DNA of 64,000 nt from Rubrivivax gelatinosus (GTDB lineage: Bacteria > Pseudomonadota > Gammaproteobacteria > Burkholderiales > Burkholderiaceae_C): the NCBI RefSeq assembly GCF_016583785.1, contig NZ_NRRU01000009.1, positions 1 through 64,000 of the forward strand, in the 5' to 3' direction. Positions 49,566-62,402 of the stretch are shown here, piece by piece; position 1 is the stretch's first letter; every line of letters starts with the position of its first letter. The notes beneath the pieces were generated by a model, which was not told the origin of the DNA, did not search any database, and saw only the letters and a list, made by a program, of their open reading frames with translations. Both the position numbers and the translations under genes were made by a program.

Positions 49566-50963
49566 ATGGCCTACGCCCACGTCGTCGGCGGCACGCGCTA
49601 CGTCTTCGACGACCTGCGCACGCTGCTGGCGCGGGCCTCGCCGGCACGTTCGGGCGACGAGCTGGCGGGTGTCGCCGCCGCCAGCCGCAGCGAACGCGCC
49701 GCCGCGCAGCAGGCGCTGGCCGAGCTGCCGCTGGCGACGTTCCTGAACGAAGCCGTCGTGCCTTACGAAGACGACGAGGTCACGCGGCTGATCGTCGACA
49801 CGCACGACCGCGCTGCGTTCGCGCCGGTGGCGCACCTGACGGTGGGGGGCTTGCGCGACTGGCTGCTGTCCGACGCCGCCGACGAAGCCGCACTCGCCGC
49901 GCTGGCGCCCGGGCTGACGCCCGAGATGGCGGCGGCGGTCAGCAAGATCATGCGCAACCAGGACCTGGTGCTGGTGGCGCGCAAATGCCGCGTGCGCACG
50001 CGCTTTCGCGGCACCATCGGCCTGCCCGGCCGGCTGTCGACGCGGCTGCAGCCCAACCACCCCACCGACGACGCCGCCGGCATCGCCGCCAGCGTGCTCG
50101 ACGGCCTGCTCTACGGCAGCGGCGACGCCGTCGTCGGCATCAACCCGGCCAGCGACAACGTCGCCCAGGTCACGCGGCTGCTGCAGATGCTGGACGCGGT
50201 GATCCAGCGCTGGCAGATCCCCACCCAGAGCTGCGTGCTGACGCACGTGACGAACACGCTGCGCTGCATCGAAGCCGGCGCGCCGGTGGACCTGGTGTTC
50301 CAGTCGATCGGCGGCACCGAGGCGACGAACCGCAGCTTCGGCATCGACCTGGCGCTGCTCGCCCAGGCGCAGGCGGCGGCGCTGTCGCTGCAGCGCGGCG
50401 CGCTCTTCGACGACGGCACGCGCGGCGACAACCTCATGTACTTCGAGACCGGCCAGGGCAGCGCGCTGTCGGCCGGCGCCCACCACGGCTGCGACCAGCA
50501 GACGATCGAGACCCGCGCCTACGCGGTGGCGCGGCACTTTCGCCCGCTGCTCGTGAACAGCGTCGTCGGCTTCATCGGCCCGGAGTACCTGTACGACGGC
50601 AAGCAGATCCAGCGCGCCGGGCTCGAGGACCACTGCTGCGCCAAGCTGCTGGGCCTGCCCATGGGCTGCGACGTCTGCTACACCAACCACGCCGAGGCCG
50701 ACCAGGACGACATGGACACGCTGCTGACGCTGCTGGGCGTGGCCGGCTGCAGCTTCGTGATGGGCGTGCCCGGCGCCGACGACGTGATGCTGAACTACCA
50801 GAGCACGTCCTTCCACGACGCGCTCTACCTGCGCCGCGTGCTCGGCCTGAGGCCCGCGCCCGAGTTCGAACGCTGGCTGGAGGCGATGCAGATCACCGAA
50901 CCCGGCGCGCCCGACCGCCTGCTCGCCGGCCTGCCGCCGGCTTTCGCCCGCCTGGCGCGATGA
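49566..50963 (+). CDS. eutB: ethanolamine ammonia-lyase large subunit
   Basis: The 465-residue subunit forms the TIM barrel active site that turns ethanolamine into acetaldehyde and ammonia with adenosylcobalamin. Conserved stretches include [52 protein letters not shown] and [17 protein letters not shown]. Length is normal for the non-microcompartment type. It overlaps eutC by four bases (ATGA). Confidence 0.97.
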   Translation: MAYAHVVGGTRYVFDDLRTLLARASPARSGDELAGVAAASRSERAAAQQALAELPLATFLNEAVVPYEDDEVTRLIVDTHDRAAFAPVAHLTVGGLRDWLLSDAADEAALAALAPGLTPEMAAAVSKIMRNQDLVLVARKCRVRTRFRGTIGLPGRLSTRLQPNHPTDDAAGIAASVLDGLLYGSGDAVVGINPASDNVAQVTRLLQMLDAVIQRWQIPTQSCVLTHVTNTLRCIEAGAPVDLVFQSIGGTEATNRSFGIDLALLAQAQAAALSLQRGALFDDGTRGDNLMYFETGQGSALSAGAHHGCDQQTIETRAYAVARHFRPLLVNSVVGFIGPEYLYDGKQIQRAGLEDHCCAKLLGLPMGCDVCYTNHAEADQDDMDTLLTLLGVAGCSFVMGVPGADDVMLNYQSTSFHDALYLRRVLGLRPAPEFERWLEAMQITEPGAPDRLLAGLPPAFARLAR

Positions 50964-51751
50964 CCGACGCCGTCACGCCCGACCCCTGGCAGGCGCTGCG
51001 CCGGCACACGCCGGCGCGCATCGCGCTCGGCCGCAGCGGCGTCAGCCAACCGACCGCCGCGCACCTGGACTTCCAGCGCGCCCACGCCGAGGCGCGCGAC
51101 GCGGTGCACCGCCCCTTCGACGCCGCCGGTGTCGAGGCCGGCATCGCGGCGCTCGGCCTGACGACGCTGCGCCTGCACAGCGCCGCGCCCGACCGCGCCA
51201 GCTATCTGAAGCGCCCCGACCTGGGCCGGCGCCTGGACGAGGCCTCGTGCACCACGCTGCGCGAGCTGCCGGCGCCGGAGCAGCCGCCGGACCTGGCGCT
51301 GGTCGTCGCCGACGGCTTGTCGACGCTGGCCGCCGAACACCACGCCGCCGCCTTGATCGCCGCGCTGCGCATCACGCTGCGCCGCGGCTGGCGCTTCGCG
51401 CCGGTGGCGGTCGTCGAGCAGGCGCGCGTGGCGATCGGCGACGAGATCGGCCAGGCGCTCGGCGCGCGCATCGTCGTCGTCGCGATCGGCGAGCGCCCGG
51501 GCCTGAGTTCACCCGACAGCCTGGGCCTGTACCTGACCTGGGCGCCGCGCCCCGGGCGCAGCGACGCCGAGCGCAACTGCATCTCGAACGTGCGCCCCGA
51601 AGGCCTGCCCATCGAAGCCGCCGCCGCGCGCCTGGCCTGGCTGCTGAACGAAGCCCGCCGCCGCCAGCTCACCGGCGTCGAACTCAAGGACGAAAGCGAA
51701 CCGCCGGTGCCGCCGCTGGACCTCGCCGCCAGCTTCCTGCTGGGCGAGTGA
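50960..51751 (+). CDS. eutC: ethanolamine ammonia-lyase small subunit
   Basis: The 263-residue subunit completes the cobalamin-binding site. Typical motifs are [39 protein letters not shown] and [16 protein letters not shown], with the C-terminal [13 protein letters not shown]. There is no microcompartment or reactivase (eutA) gene beside it, so acetaldehyde handling and B12 reactivation must be supplied elsewhere. The convergent GST gene ends five bases away. Confidence 0.96.
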   Translation: MTDAVTPDPWQALRRHTPARIALGRSGVSQPTAAHLDFQRAHAEARDAVHRPFDAAGVEAGIAALGLTTLRLHSAAPDRASYLKRPDLGRRLDEASCTTLRELPAPEQPPDLALVVADGLSTLAAEHHAAALIAALRITLRRGWRFAPVAVVEQARVAIGDEIGQALGARIVVVAIGERPGLSSPDSLGLYLTWAPRPGRSDAERNCISNVRPEGLPIEAAAARLAWLLNEARRRQLTGVELKDESEPPVPPLDLAASFLLGE

Positions 51752-51756
51752 CGCGT

Positions 51757-52374
51757 TCAGCCCCGCGGGGGCGCCGTGTCGACGAAGCTGGGGCGTGCCG
51801 CCAGCTTCTCGGCCAGCTTGGTCAGGTTCGGATACGGGCTGCGCCAATCGACTTCCGGGAAGCGGAAGTCCAGGTAGCCCAGCGCGCAGCCGACGGCGAC
51901 GTCGGCCAGCGTGTAGTGGGTGCCGGCGCACCAGGGGCGCTCGCCCAGGCCCTGGCTCATCGCCTTCAGGCTGGCGTCGACCTTGACCATCTGGCGGTCT
52001 ATCCAGGCCTGCGAACGCTGGCCTTCGCTGCGCCCGTTCCAGGTGGCTTCCAGGCGCGCCAGGATCAGCGCGTCGAGCACGCCGTCGGCCAGCGCTTCCC
52101 AGGTGCGCACTTCGACACGTTCACGCCCCGACGGCGGGATCAGCTTGCCCACCGGGGACAGCGTTTCCAGGTACTCGACGATGACGCGGGAATCGAAGAC
52201 GGCTTCGCCGCCTTCCATCACCAGGCAGGGCACCTTGCCCAGCGGGTTGGACTTGAGGATGGCGTCCGTGCCCCAGACGTCTTCCAGCACGAGCTGGAAG
52301 TCGAGCTTCTTCTCGGCCATGACGACGCGCACCTTGCGGACGTAAGGGCTGGTGAGCGAACCGATGAGTTTCAT
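51757..52374 (-). CDS. glutathione S-transferase family protein
   Basis: The 205-residue protein has the thioredoxin-like N-terminal domain (MKLIGSLTSPYVRKVRVVMA, GKVPCLVMEGGEAVFDSRVI) and an all-helical C-terminal domain (YTLADVAVGCALGYLDFRFP). The Ser/Tyr pair near the N-terminus may be the glutathione-contacting residue. Substrate unknown. It lies 44 bases after the cytosine-deaminase-family gene on the same strand, possibly its co-transcribed neighbour but with no clear link to pyrimidine use. Confidence 0.92.
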   Translation of the reverse strand: MKLIGSLTSPYVRKVRVVMAEKKLDFQLVLEDVWGTDAILKSNPLGKVPCLVMEGGEAVFDSRVIVEYLETLSPVGKLIPPSGRERVEVRTWEALADGVLDALILARLEATWNGRSEGQRSQAWIDRQMVKVDASLKAMSQGLGERPWCAGTHYTLADVAVGCALGYLDFRFPEVDWRSPYPNLTKLAEKLAARPSFVDTAPPRG

Positions 52375-52418
52375 GGGGGTGGTGAAGACAGCTGCGGGTT
52401 TCCCTGAGCTGGTTGATT

Positions 52419-53735
52419 CTAGCCAAGGGCTTTTTGACCCCCGGGAGCCCCCCCGAGCCCCTCGCCGCGCTGTAGCGTGAAGTCCACGGCCGAGGGCCGC
52501 CCGGGCAGCGCCAGCTGGGCGCTGCCCGGCGCCATGCGCGACAGCAACTGGCCGCCGCGAACCACCAGCAGACGCTGCGCGCGCAGCCGGATCGCCTCGG
52601 CCGGCGAGCGCGCCTGCAGCAGCACGAAATCGGCGCGGCAGCCCGGCTCCAGCCCGTAGCCTTCCAGCCCCAGGATGCGCGCGTTGTTGACGGTGACCGC
52701 GTCGAAACACTGGCGCATGCCGGCCTGCGAGGTCATCTGCGCGACGTGCAGCCCCATCGCCGCCACTTCCAGCATGTCGCCCGAGCCCAGCGAATACCAG
52801 GGGTCGAGCACGCAGTCGTGGCCGAAGCCGACGTTGACGCCGGCCGCCAGCAGCTCGGGCACCCGCGTCATGCCGCGGCGCTTCGGGTAGCTGTCGTGGC
52901 GGCCCTGCAGCGTGATGTTGATCAGCGGGTTGGCGACCGCGTGCAGCCCGGCCTCGGCCATCAGCGGCAGCAGCTTGCTGACGTAGTAGTTGTCCATCGA
53001 GTGCATGGACGTCAGGTGCGAACCCGTCACCCGGCCCTGCAGCCCCAGGCGCTGGGTCTCAAAGGCCAAGGTCTCGACGTGGCGCGACAGCGGGTCGTCG
53101 CTCTCGTCGCAGTGCATGTCCACACGCAGGCCGCGGCGTGCGGCCAGTTCGCACAGCAGCTTCACGCTGGCGGCGCCGTCCGCCATCGTGCGTTCGAAGT
53201 GCGGAATGCCGCCGACGACGTCGACGCCCAGATCCAGCGCCCGCTCCAGATTGGCCAGCGCACCCGGCGCCCGCAGCACGCCGTCCTGCGGGAAGGCGAC
53301 GAGCTGCAGATCGAGATAGGGCTTGACGCGCTTCCTGACTTCCAGCAGCGCCTCGACGGCCAGCAGCCGCGGGTCGCAGACGTCGACGTGGCTGCGGATC
53401 GCCAGCAGCCCACGCGCCACCGCCCAGTCGCAGTACTGCAGCGCCCGTTCGACCAGCGCCTCCTGCGTCAGCAAGGGCTTCAGCTCGCCCCAGAGCGCGA
53501 TGCCTTCGAGCAGCGTGCCGCTGGCGTTGACGCGCGGCAGCCCGTAGCTGAGCGTCGCGTCCATGTGGAAGTGGGCGTCGACGAAGGGCGGGCTGACGAG
53601 CCAGCCACCGGCGTCGACGACCGGCGTGCCTTCGGGGGCGGCGAGCGCCGGGCCGACGGCGGCGAAACAGCCGTCCTGGATCAGCAGGTCGATGCCGGTG
53701 CGGCCATCGGGCAGGGTTGCATTGCGGACGAGCAT
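52419..53735 (-). CDS. codA: cytosine deaminase-family metal-dependent amidohydrolase
   Basis: The 438-residue enzyme has the amidohydrolase metal sites: VDAHFHMD, RSHVDVCD, MHCDESDD and FGHDCVLDPWYS. These match cytosine deaminase (CodA), which makes uracil from cytosine; a related ring substrate is possible. The start ATG at 53735 is chosen because MLVRNATLPDG is the natural opening. The last ~16 residues (Gly-rich, GEGLGGAPGGQ) are encoded by DNA that resembles the intergenic repeat core and may be a non-homologous tail. It lies 59 bases after upp, next to the URC genes. Confidence 0.88.
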   Translation of the reverse strand: MLVRNATLPDGRTGIDLLIQDGCFAAVGPALAAPEGTPVVDAGGWLVSPPFVDAHFHMDATLSYGLPRVNASGTLLEGIALWGELKPLLTQEALVERALQYCDWAVARGLLAIRSHVDVCDPRLLAVEALLEVRKRVKPYLDLQLVAFPQDGVLRAPGALANLERALDLGVDVVGGIPHFERTMADGAASVKLLCELAARRGLRVDMHCDESDDPLSRHVETLAFETQRLGLQGRVTGSHLTSMHSMDNYYVSKLLPLMAEAGLHAVANPLINITLQGRHDSYPKRRGMTRVPELLAAGVNVGFGHDCVLDPWYSLGSGDMLEVAAMGLHVAQMTSQAGMRQCFDAVTVNNARILGLEGYGLEPGCRADFVLLQARSPAEAIRLRAQRLLVVRGGQLLSRMAPGSAQLALPGRPSAVDFTLQRGEGLGGAPGGQKALG

Positions 53736-53794
53736 GGGAATGGGGGCGGGGCCTCGGACCCCGGCGAGCATACGGCGCGCCCACTCGCCGCCGG

Positions 53795-54427
53795 CTACTT
53801 GGTGCCGAAGATGCGGTCGCCGGCGTCGCCCAGCCCGGGCAGGATGTAGCCGTGTTCGTCCAGGCGCTCGTCGATGGCCGCGGTGTAGACCGGCACGTCG
53901 GGGTGGTGCGCCTGGAAGTGGCGCAGGCCCTCGGGCGCGGCCAGCAGGCAGACGAAGCGGATCGACTTCGGCCGCGTCTCCTTCAGCCGGTCGACCGCGG
54001 CCACCGCCGAGTTGCCGGTGGCCAGCATCGGGTCGAGCACGATGGCGTCGCGTTCGTGCATGTCCTGCGGCATCTTGAAGTAGTACTCGACGGCGACCAG
54101 CGTCTTCGGGTCGCGGTACAGCCCGATGTGGCCGACCCGCGCGCCGGGCACGACCTCGAGCATGCCGTCGAGGAAGCCGTCGCCGGCGCGCATCACCGCG
54201 ACGAAGACCGTCTTCTTGCCGTCGATGACCGGCGAGCGCATCGTCGCCAGCGGCGTCTCGATCTCGATCAGCGAGGTCGGCATCTCGCGTGTCACCTCGT
54301 AGGCCATCAGCATCGAGAGCTCGTGCAGCAAGCGGCGGAAGCTGTTCGTGCTGCGGTCCTTCTGCCGCATCAGCGTCAGCTTGTGCTGAACCAGCGGGTG
54401 CGTGACGTGGTGGACGATGGGCGTCAT
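53795..54427 (-). CDS. upp: uracil phosphoribosyltransferase
   Basis: The 210-residue enzyme makes UMP from uracil and PRPP. It opens [18 protein letters not shown] and contains the PRPP loop [15 protein letters not shown] plus [14 protein letters not shown] and the C-terminal [16 protein letters not shown]. Length is standard. In this place, directly after the DUF1688 and GTP-cyclohydrolase-like genes, it corresponds to URC6 of the yeast-type URC pathway, which breaks down uracil through UMP-related intermediates. The gap to the DUF1688 gene is 14 bases. Confidence 0.97.
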   Translation of the reverse strand: MTPIVHHVTHPLVQHKLTLMRQKDRSTNSFRRLLHELSMLMAYEVTREMPTSLIEIETPLATMRSPVIDGKKTVFVAVMRAGDGFLDGMLEVVPGARVGHIGLYRDPKTLVAVEYYFKMPQDMHERDAIVLDPMLATGNSAVAAVDRLKETRPKSIRFVCLLAAPEGLRHFQAHHPDVPVYTAAIDERLDEHGYILPGLGDAGDRIFGTK

Positions 54428-54441
54428 GCAGGGCTTTCGGG

Positions 54442-55678
54442 TCAGAAGATCGTGCCGTCGCTGTCGATGGCCACCGGCGGGGAGCCGTCGGCGCGGCGTT
54501 CGAGCGCGATCTGGCGCCCGGCGGCCCAGGTACCGCCTTCGAGCACGCAGGCCAGCGGCAGCTGTTCGGCGCTCTGCCCCAGGCGCGCGCGCACCCGTTC
54601 GGCGACTTCGTCGAGCAGCGTCACCGTCAGCGCGCGCCACTCGATGACGAACTCGTCCGACGGTTTCCAGCGCATCGCCAGGCTGCGTGGATCGCGCGGC
54701 ACGACGACGCCGGCGTCGATCAGCAAGCCGCCGTTGCGGTATTCGGGCAGGCCGGTCAGAGCGTCCAGCCCGGTGACACGCACGCCGCACCACTGCAGCG
54801 GCTCGATCAGCGAATAGGCCAGCCACTGGCTCAGCTTGTGCAGCGGCAGCCAGCCGGGCGTGCGCCGGTCGATGCCGCCGCCGGGTGCGGACGCGTCGGC
54901 GAAACGGTGCGGCCAGACGTCGCCGGCGCGCTGGCCGGCGACCGAACTGCCGCTGGTCCAGACCGGCGCCAGCACACGCAGCAGCAGGCCCAGGATCTCG
55001 GACGCCGTCACCGCGTCGCGGCCGCCGGCGACGAGCTGGTCGTAAAGCAGCCCCGGGCGCGACTCGAAACCGCTGCGTCCGCTTTCGGCCGCCAGCGTCT
55101 CGCCCAGCCGCACCAGCAGCGCGGCGCGGCCGTCGAGCCCGACCATCGTGTTCGTCGGCGTCACCTGGAAGATCGCACCCAGCGCGGCGGCATCCAGCCG
55201 CCGCAGCGCCGCGGCATCGGCACGCAGCGGCTCGGCAGCGTCGAAGGCAAAAGCGCCGGCCAGGAAAGCGCGGAAGCTGGCGACCCCCAGGCCCTCGGAG
55301 CGCGAATAGCGTGTCGCGCCGTCGCCCTCGCCTTCGCGCCAGGACCAGGCCGGGCCGGCGCCGGCATCCAGCAGCACGCTGACGACGACGAGGTCGAAGT
55401 AGGCGCGCGCCCGCTCGGCCGTCGTCACGCCGGCCAGCGACGCGTCGAGCAGCGCGCGCCGGTCGACACCGCCGGCCTCGAAGTGGCGCCAGCGGCTGTG
55501 CAAGGGGATGCGGCCGTCGGGGAAGCGCTCGCGCGTCAGCGCCGCGACGCGCTCGGCAACCTCGTCCAGCCGCGAGCGGTCGAGCCGGAACCAGCCCGAC
55601 CGGTCGTCGGCCACCGCCTGTGTGATGGCCGCGCAACGCAGCCTGATCGTCGCCGGGTCGCGCAGTGTCGCCAGAATT

Positions 55679-55686
<8 letters not shown>
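54442..55686 (-). CDS. DUF1688 family protein (URC4/Urg3 type)
   Basis: The 414-residue protein shows the DUF1688 landmarks [37 protein letters not shown], and [19 protein letters not shown] with [12 protein letters not shown]. In Lachancea kluyveri URC4 is required for uracil degradation via the URC pathway; its chemistry is not settled in what I can recall. The gene overlaps the GTP-cyclohydrolase-like gene by eight bases and precedes upp, so the three form a tight set. Confidence 0.93.
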
Positions 55687-56947
<1,261 letters not shown>

Positions 56948-57022
56948 CGTGGCGATCCTCGGACCAGGGCTTGGCGAACGGAAGGGAGCATGCGAGCGTA
57001 CGCCGCCGGCGTCATTCGCGCC

Positions 57023-57043
57023 GGCACGCGCAAAGCCCGTGCC
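57023..57043. promoter_or_regulatory. inverted repeat in the URC/TonB-receptor divergent region
   Basis: GGCACG (57023-57028) and CGTGCC (57038-57043) form a perfect dyad with a 9-base gap, ending six bases upstream of the sigma-54 -24 box. The GCAC and GTGC halves are 11 bases apart, which does not fit the 7-base NtrC spacing. It could be an operator for either direction. Confidence 0.4.
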
Positions 57044-57049
57044 GCGGCA

Positions 57050-57064
57050 TGGCACGCCGCTTGC
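57050..57064 (+). promoter_or_regulatory. sigma-54 (RpoN) -24/-12 promoter
   Basis: TGGCACG (57050-57056), four bases, TTGC (57061-57064): the GG and GC dinucleotides are exactly 10 bases apart, as required for RpoN. Transcription would start near 57076, about 24 bases before the TonB-dependent receptor ATG, leaving room for the GGAGGG ribosome site. The enhancer-binding protein is unknown. Confidence 0.8.
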
Positions 57065-57099
57065 GCAACGCCTCGTCACAAACCACCACCGGAGGGAAC

Positions 57100-59310
<2,211 letters not shown>

Positions 59311-59312
59311 CG

Positions 59313-60275
59313 ATGAAACGTTTCCTCCTGGCCGCCGCGACGCTCGCCGCGGCGGCAGCCGCCGGCGCGCAGCCGGCGGTGATCTACGAACTCGGCGGCA
59401 AGAACGACAAGTCTTTCGGCGAGGCGGCCTGGAGGGGCGCGGAGCAGTGGAAGAAGGAGACCGGCAAGCCGTATCTCGAGTTCGAGATCGCCAACGCCGC
59501 GCAGCGTGAGCAGGCGGCGCGGCGTTTTGCCGAACGCGGCGCCGACCCGGTGGTCGGCGTCGGTTTCCCGCAGGCCTCGGCCATCGAGAAGGTGGCCAAG
59601 GACTTCCCGAAGCAGCGTTTCGCCATCGTCGACATGGTGGTGAACCTGCCCAACGTGCAGAGCTTCGTCTACCGCGAGCACGAAGGCAGCTTCCTCGTCG
59701 GCATGCTGGCGGCGCTGGCCAGCAAGACCGGCAAGGTCGGTTTCGTCGGCGGCCAGGACATCCCGCTGGTGCGCAAGTTCCTCTGCGGCTACGAGCAGGG
59801 CGCGAAGTACGCCAACCCGAAGGTGCAGCTGCTGTCGGCGATGACCGGCAGCACCAACGCCGCCTGGACCGACCCGCCGCGCGGCGCCGAACTCACCAAG
59901 GCGCAGATCGCCCAGGGTGTGGACGTCGTCTTCAGCGCTGCCGGCAGCACCGGCTTCGGCATCATGCAGGCGGCCAAGGACGCCGGCATCTACGCCATCG
60001 GCGTCGACAGCAACCAGAACCACCTGCACCCGGGCACGATGCTGACCTCGATGGTCAAGCGTGTGGACCTGGCGGTCTACCAGGCCTTCAAGGGCGTGCA
60101 GCCGGGCGTGACGGTGCTGGGGCTCAAGGAAGGCGGCGTCGACTACGCGCTCGACCAGTACAACGCCAAGCTGATCACGCCGGCGATGAAAACCAAGGTC
60201 GACCAGGCCAAGGCCGACATCGTCGCCGGCAAGCTGAAGGTGATCGACTACACCGTCGCCGGCGCCTGCCGCTAG
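59313..60275 (+). CDS. BMP/PnrA family periplasmic substrate-binding protein 1
   Basis: The 320-residue protein has a signal peptide (LLAAATLAAAAAAGAQ) and the BMP lipoprotein-family fold without a lipobox Cys, so it is probably soluble. Marks are GGKNDKSFGEAAWRGAEQW, VGVGFPQASAIEKVA, EHEGSFLVGMLAALAS and GVDSNQNHLHPGTMLTSMVK (each 20 or fewer residues). PnrA-type relatives bind purine nucleosides. The gene is strongly similar to the one at 61434-62402. It ends in CTAG shared with the convergent adenosine deaminase gene. Confidence 0.92.
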   Translation: MKRFLLAAATLAAAAAAGAQPAVIYELGGKNDKSFGEAAWRGAEQWKKETGKPYLEFEIANAAQREQAARRFAERGADPVVGVGFPQASAIEKVAKDFPKQRFAIVDMVVNLPNVQSFVYREHEGSFLVGMLAALASKTGKVGFVGGQDIPLVRKFLCGYEQGAKYANPKVQLLSAMTGSTNAAWTDPPRGAELTKAQIAQGVDVVFSAAGSTGFGIMQAAKDAGIYAIGVDSNQNHLHPGTMLTSMVKRVDLAVYQAFKGVQPGVTVLGLKEGGVDYALDQYNAKLITPAMKTKVDQAKADIVAGKLKVIDYTVAGACR

Positions 60276-61324
60276 TCGGGCAGCGCCAGCCCCGCCGAAG
60301 CGGCGAACGCACGCACCTGCATCTCGGCCGCCGCGCGGGCGTCGGCGCCGAGGAAGGAATGGCGCGCCGCCTGCACCGCCATCGCCAGCAGGTCGCTGCT
60401 CGCCAGCGGCGTCTCGCGCAGCAGCGCCGCGGCTTCGGACGAATGGCTCAGGCAGGACATCAGCCGGTTGTCGGTGTGATAACTCAGGCTCACGCCGGCG
60501 CGCCACAGCGCCGTGATCGGGTGCGCCGCGACCGAGGCCGCGGCGCCGGTGTGCACGTTGCTGGTCGGGCAGACCTCCAGGTGCAGCGCGGCGTCGCGCA
60601 CCGTGTCCAGCCAGGCGACACGCGCCGGGTCGGACAGCACGTCGACCAGGCGCACGCCGTGGCCGACGCGGCGCGCACCCAGCTGCAGCGCTTCGAGCAC
60701 ACGGTCGGCGCCGTCGGCTTCGCCGGCGTGCAGCGTCAGCGGCAGGTCGGCGGCCCGCGCCGCAGCCAGCGCGTCGGCGTGGTCGGTCAGCGGGTGGCCG
60801 TGTTCGGGGCCGGCGAGGTCGAAACCGACGACGCCGCGGCCCTGCCAGCGCAGCGCCAGTTCGAGCGCGCGGAAGGTCTGCACCTCGGGCAGCTGGCGCA
60901 TCGCGCAGACGATCAGCCCCGAGGGCAGCGGCGAACGCCGCAGGCCGTCGGCGATGGCCTCGACCGCGGCGTCGCCGTCGACGCCGTGGGCCTCGAACAG
61001 CAGCGGCGCGACGCGGAACTCGGCCAGCAGCGCACCGTCGGCACGCGCGTCCTCGGCGGCTTCGTAGGCGACACGCGCCAGCGCCTCGGGCGTGGCCATC
61101 GCCGCCACCGTCAGCGCAAAACCTTCGAGGTACTTGGGCAGGCTGCCGGCGTGGGCGTTGGTGTCGAACCAGGTCTCGAGCGCGGCGAGATCGGCCGCCG
61201 GCACCGCCAGGCCGCGGCGCTGCAGCAGCTCGTACAGCGTCGCCACACGCAGGCCACCGTCCAGGTGCTCGTGCAGCAGTACCTTGGGCAGGGCCTGGGC
61301 CTGGGGGGTTTCGGGGTCGTGCAT
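60272..61324 (-). CDS. add: adenosine deaminase family protein
   Basis: The 350-residue enzyme deaminates adenosine (or a related purine nucleoside). The metal site begins LLHEHLDGGLR, then LTLHAGEADGAD, RRVGHGVRL and CPTSNVHTG. The last motif is YHTDNRLMS where many enzymes have an Asp-Asp; TDNRLMS is the actinobacterial-type variant. The ATG at 61324 is preferred to a longer start inside the upstream regulatory palindrome. It lies between two BMP binding-protein genes on the opposite strand, which ties it to nucleoside uptake. Confidence 0.9.
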   Translation of the reverse strand: MHDPETPQAQALPKVLLHEHLDGGLRVATLYELLQRRGLAVPAADLAALETWFDTNAHAGSLPKYLEGFALTVAAMATPEALARVAYEAAEDARADGALLAEFRVAPLLFEAHGVDGDAAVEAIADGLRRSPLPSGLIVCAMRQLPEVQTFRALELALRWQGRGVVGFDLAGPEHGHPLTDHADALAAARAADLPLTLHAGEADGADRVLEALQLGARRVGHGVRLVDVLSDPARVAWLDTVRDAALHLEVCPTSNVHTGAAASVAAHPITALWRAGVSLSYHTDNRLMSCLSHSSEAAALLRETPLASSDLLAMAVQAARHSFLGADARAAAEMQVRAFAASAGLALPD

Positions 61325-61383
61325 GGCTTGGGGCTTGTCCAGCAAGGCCCGTGCCGGTTCGTCGACCGAGGCTCGGCTCTTGC

Positions 61384-61399
61384 TACAAGCTGTCTTGTA
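61384..61399. promoter_or_regulatory. 16-bp perfect palindrome TACAAG-N4-CTTGTA
   Basis: The palindrome sits midway between the divergent adenosine deaminase and second BMP genes, in the only AT-rich patch of the gap. It looks like an operator for a dimeric repressor such as a GntR- or LacI-family protein. TTGTAT within it could double as a -10 box for the rightward gene. The binding protein is unknown. Confidence 0.55.
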
Positions 61400-61433
61400 T
61401 CCTGCCCGCCTCCACGCCAGCCCCCTAGCCGCC

Positions 61434-62402
61434 ATGCCGATCCGATCCCTCGCCGCGTTCGCGGCCTGCGTCGTCGCCGTGGGCGGCGCCGTCGCCGCAC
61501 CGGCCGTCGTCTACGACATGGGCGGCAAGTTCGACCGCTCGTTCAACCAGTCGGCCTATGAAGGCGCCGAGCGCTGGAAGCAGCAGAGCGGCAAGCCCTA
61601 CCTGGAGTTCGCCGTCACCAACCCGGCGCAGCGTGAACAGGCGCTGCGCCGCATGGCCGAACGCGGCGCCGACCCCATCGTCGGCATCGGCTTCGCCCAG
61701 GGCAGCACGATAGACAAGGTGGCGCGCGACTTCCCGAAGCAGCGTTTCGTCGTCGTCGACGCCGTCGTCGCGCTGCCCAATGTGCAGAGCATCGTCTTCA
61801 AGGAGCACGAGGGCAGTTTCCTCGTCGGCCTGATGGCGGCGCTGGCCAGCAAGAGCGGCACGCTGGGTTTCGTCGGCGGCATGGACGTCCCGCTGATCCG
61901 CAAGTTCCAGTGCGGCTACGAGCAGGGCGCCCGCTACGCCAACCCCAAGGTGACGGTGCTGGCGGCGATGACCGGCACCACGCCTTCGGCCTGGAACGAC
62001 CCGGCACGCGGCGCCGAACTGGCGCGCGCCCAGTTCGCGCAGGGCGCCGACGTCGTCTTCGCCGCGGCTGGCGCCACCGGTGTCGGCATCCTGCAGGCGG
62101 CGCGCGACGCCGGCAAGCTGGCGATCGGCGTCGACAGCAACCAGAACCATCTGCACCCCGGCACGATGCTGACCTCGATGGTCAAGCGTGTGGACGTCGC
62201 CGTCTTCAACGCCTTCAACGGCGTGACGCCGGGCATCACCGCGCTCGGCCTGAAGGAAGGCGGCGTCGACGTCGCGATCGACGAACACAACGCGCGCCTG
62301 GTGACGCCGGCGATGAAGCAGCGCCTGGACGCGGCGCGTGCCGACATCGTCGCCGGGCGGCTGAAGGTCGTCGACTACATGGCGAACAACGCCTGCCGCT
62401 GA
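61434..62402 (+). CDS. BMP/PnrA family periplasmic substrate-binding protein 2
   Basis: The 322-residue protein has a signal peptide (AAFAACVVAVGGAVAAP) and the same BMP architecture as the protein at 59313-60275, with about two thirds of residues identical by eye. GVDSNQNHLHPGTMLTSMVK is unchanged. The stop overlaps the ATG of the ABC ATPase gene (TGATG), so it is the dedicated receptor of that transporter. Purine nucleoside or base is the likely ligand, given adenosine deaminase next to it. Confidence 0.92.
   Translation: MPIRSLAAFAACVVAVGGAVAAPAVVYDMGGKFDRSFNQSAYEGAERWKQQSGKPYLEFAVTNPAQREQALRRMAERGADPIVGIGFAQGSTIDKVARDFPKQRFVVVDAVVALPNVQSIVFKEHEGSFLVGLMAALASKSGTLGFVGGMDVPLIRKFQCGYEQGARYANPKVTVLAAMTGTTPSAWNDPARGAELARAQFAQGADVVFAAAGATGVGILQAARDAGKLAIGVDSNQNHLHPGTMLTSMVKRVDVAVFNAFNGVTPGITALGLKEGGVDVAIDEHNARLVTPAMKQRLDAARADIVAGRLKVVDYMANNACR

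Noticed and set aside
57023-57043. NtrC binding site next to the sigma-54 promoter
   Set aside because: The GGCACG/CGTGCC dyad places the GCAC and GTGC halves 11 bases apart instead of 7 and is only a few bases from the -24 box, too close for an enhancer. Kept only as an unassigned dyad.
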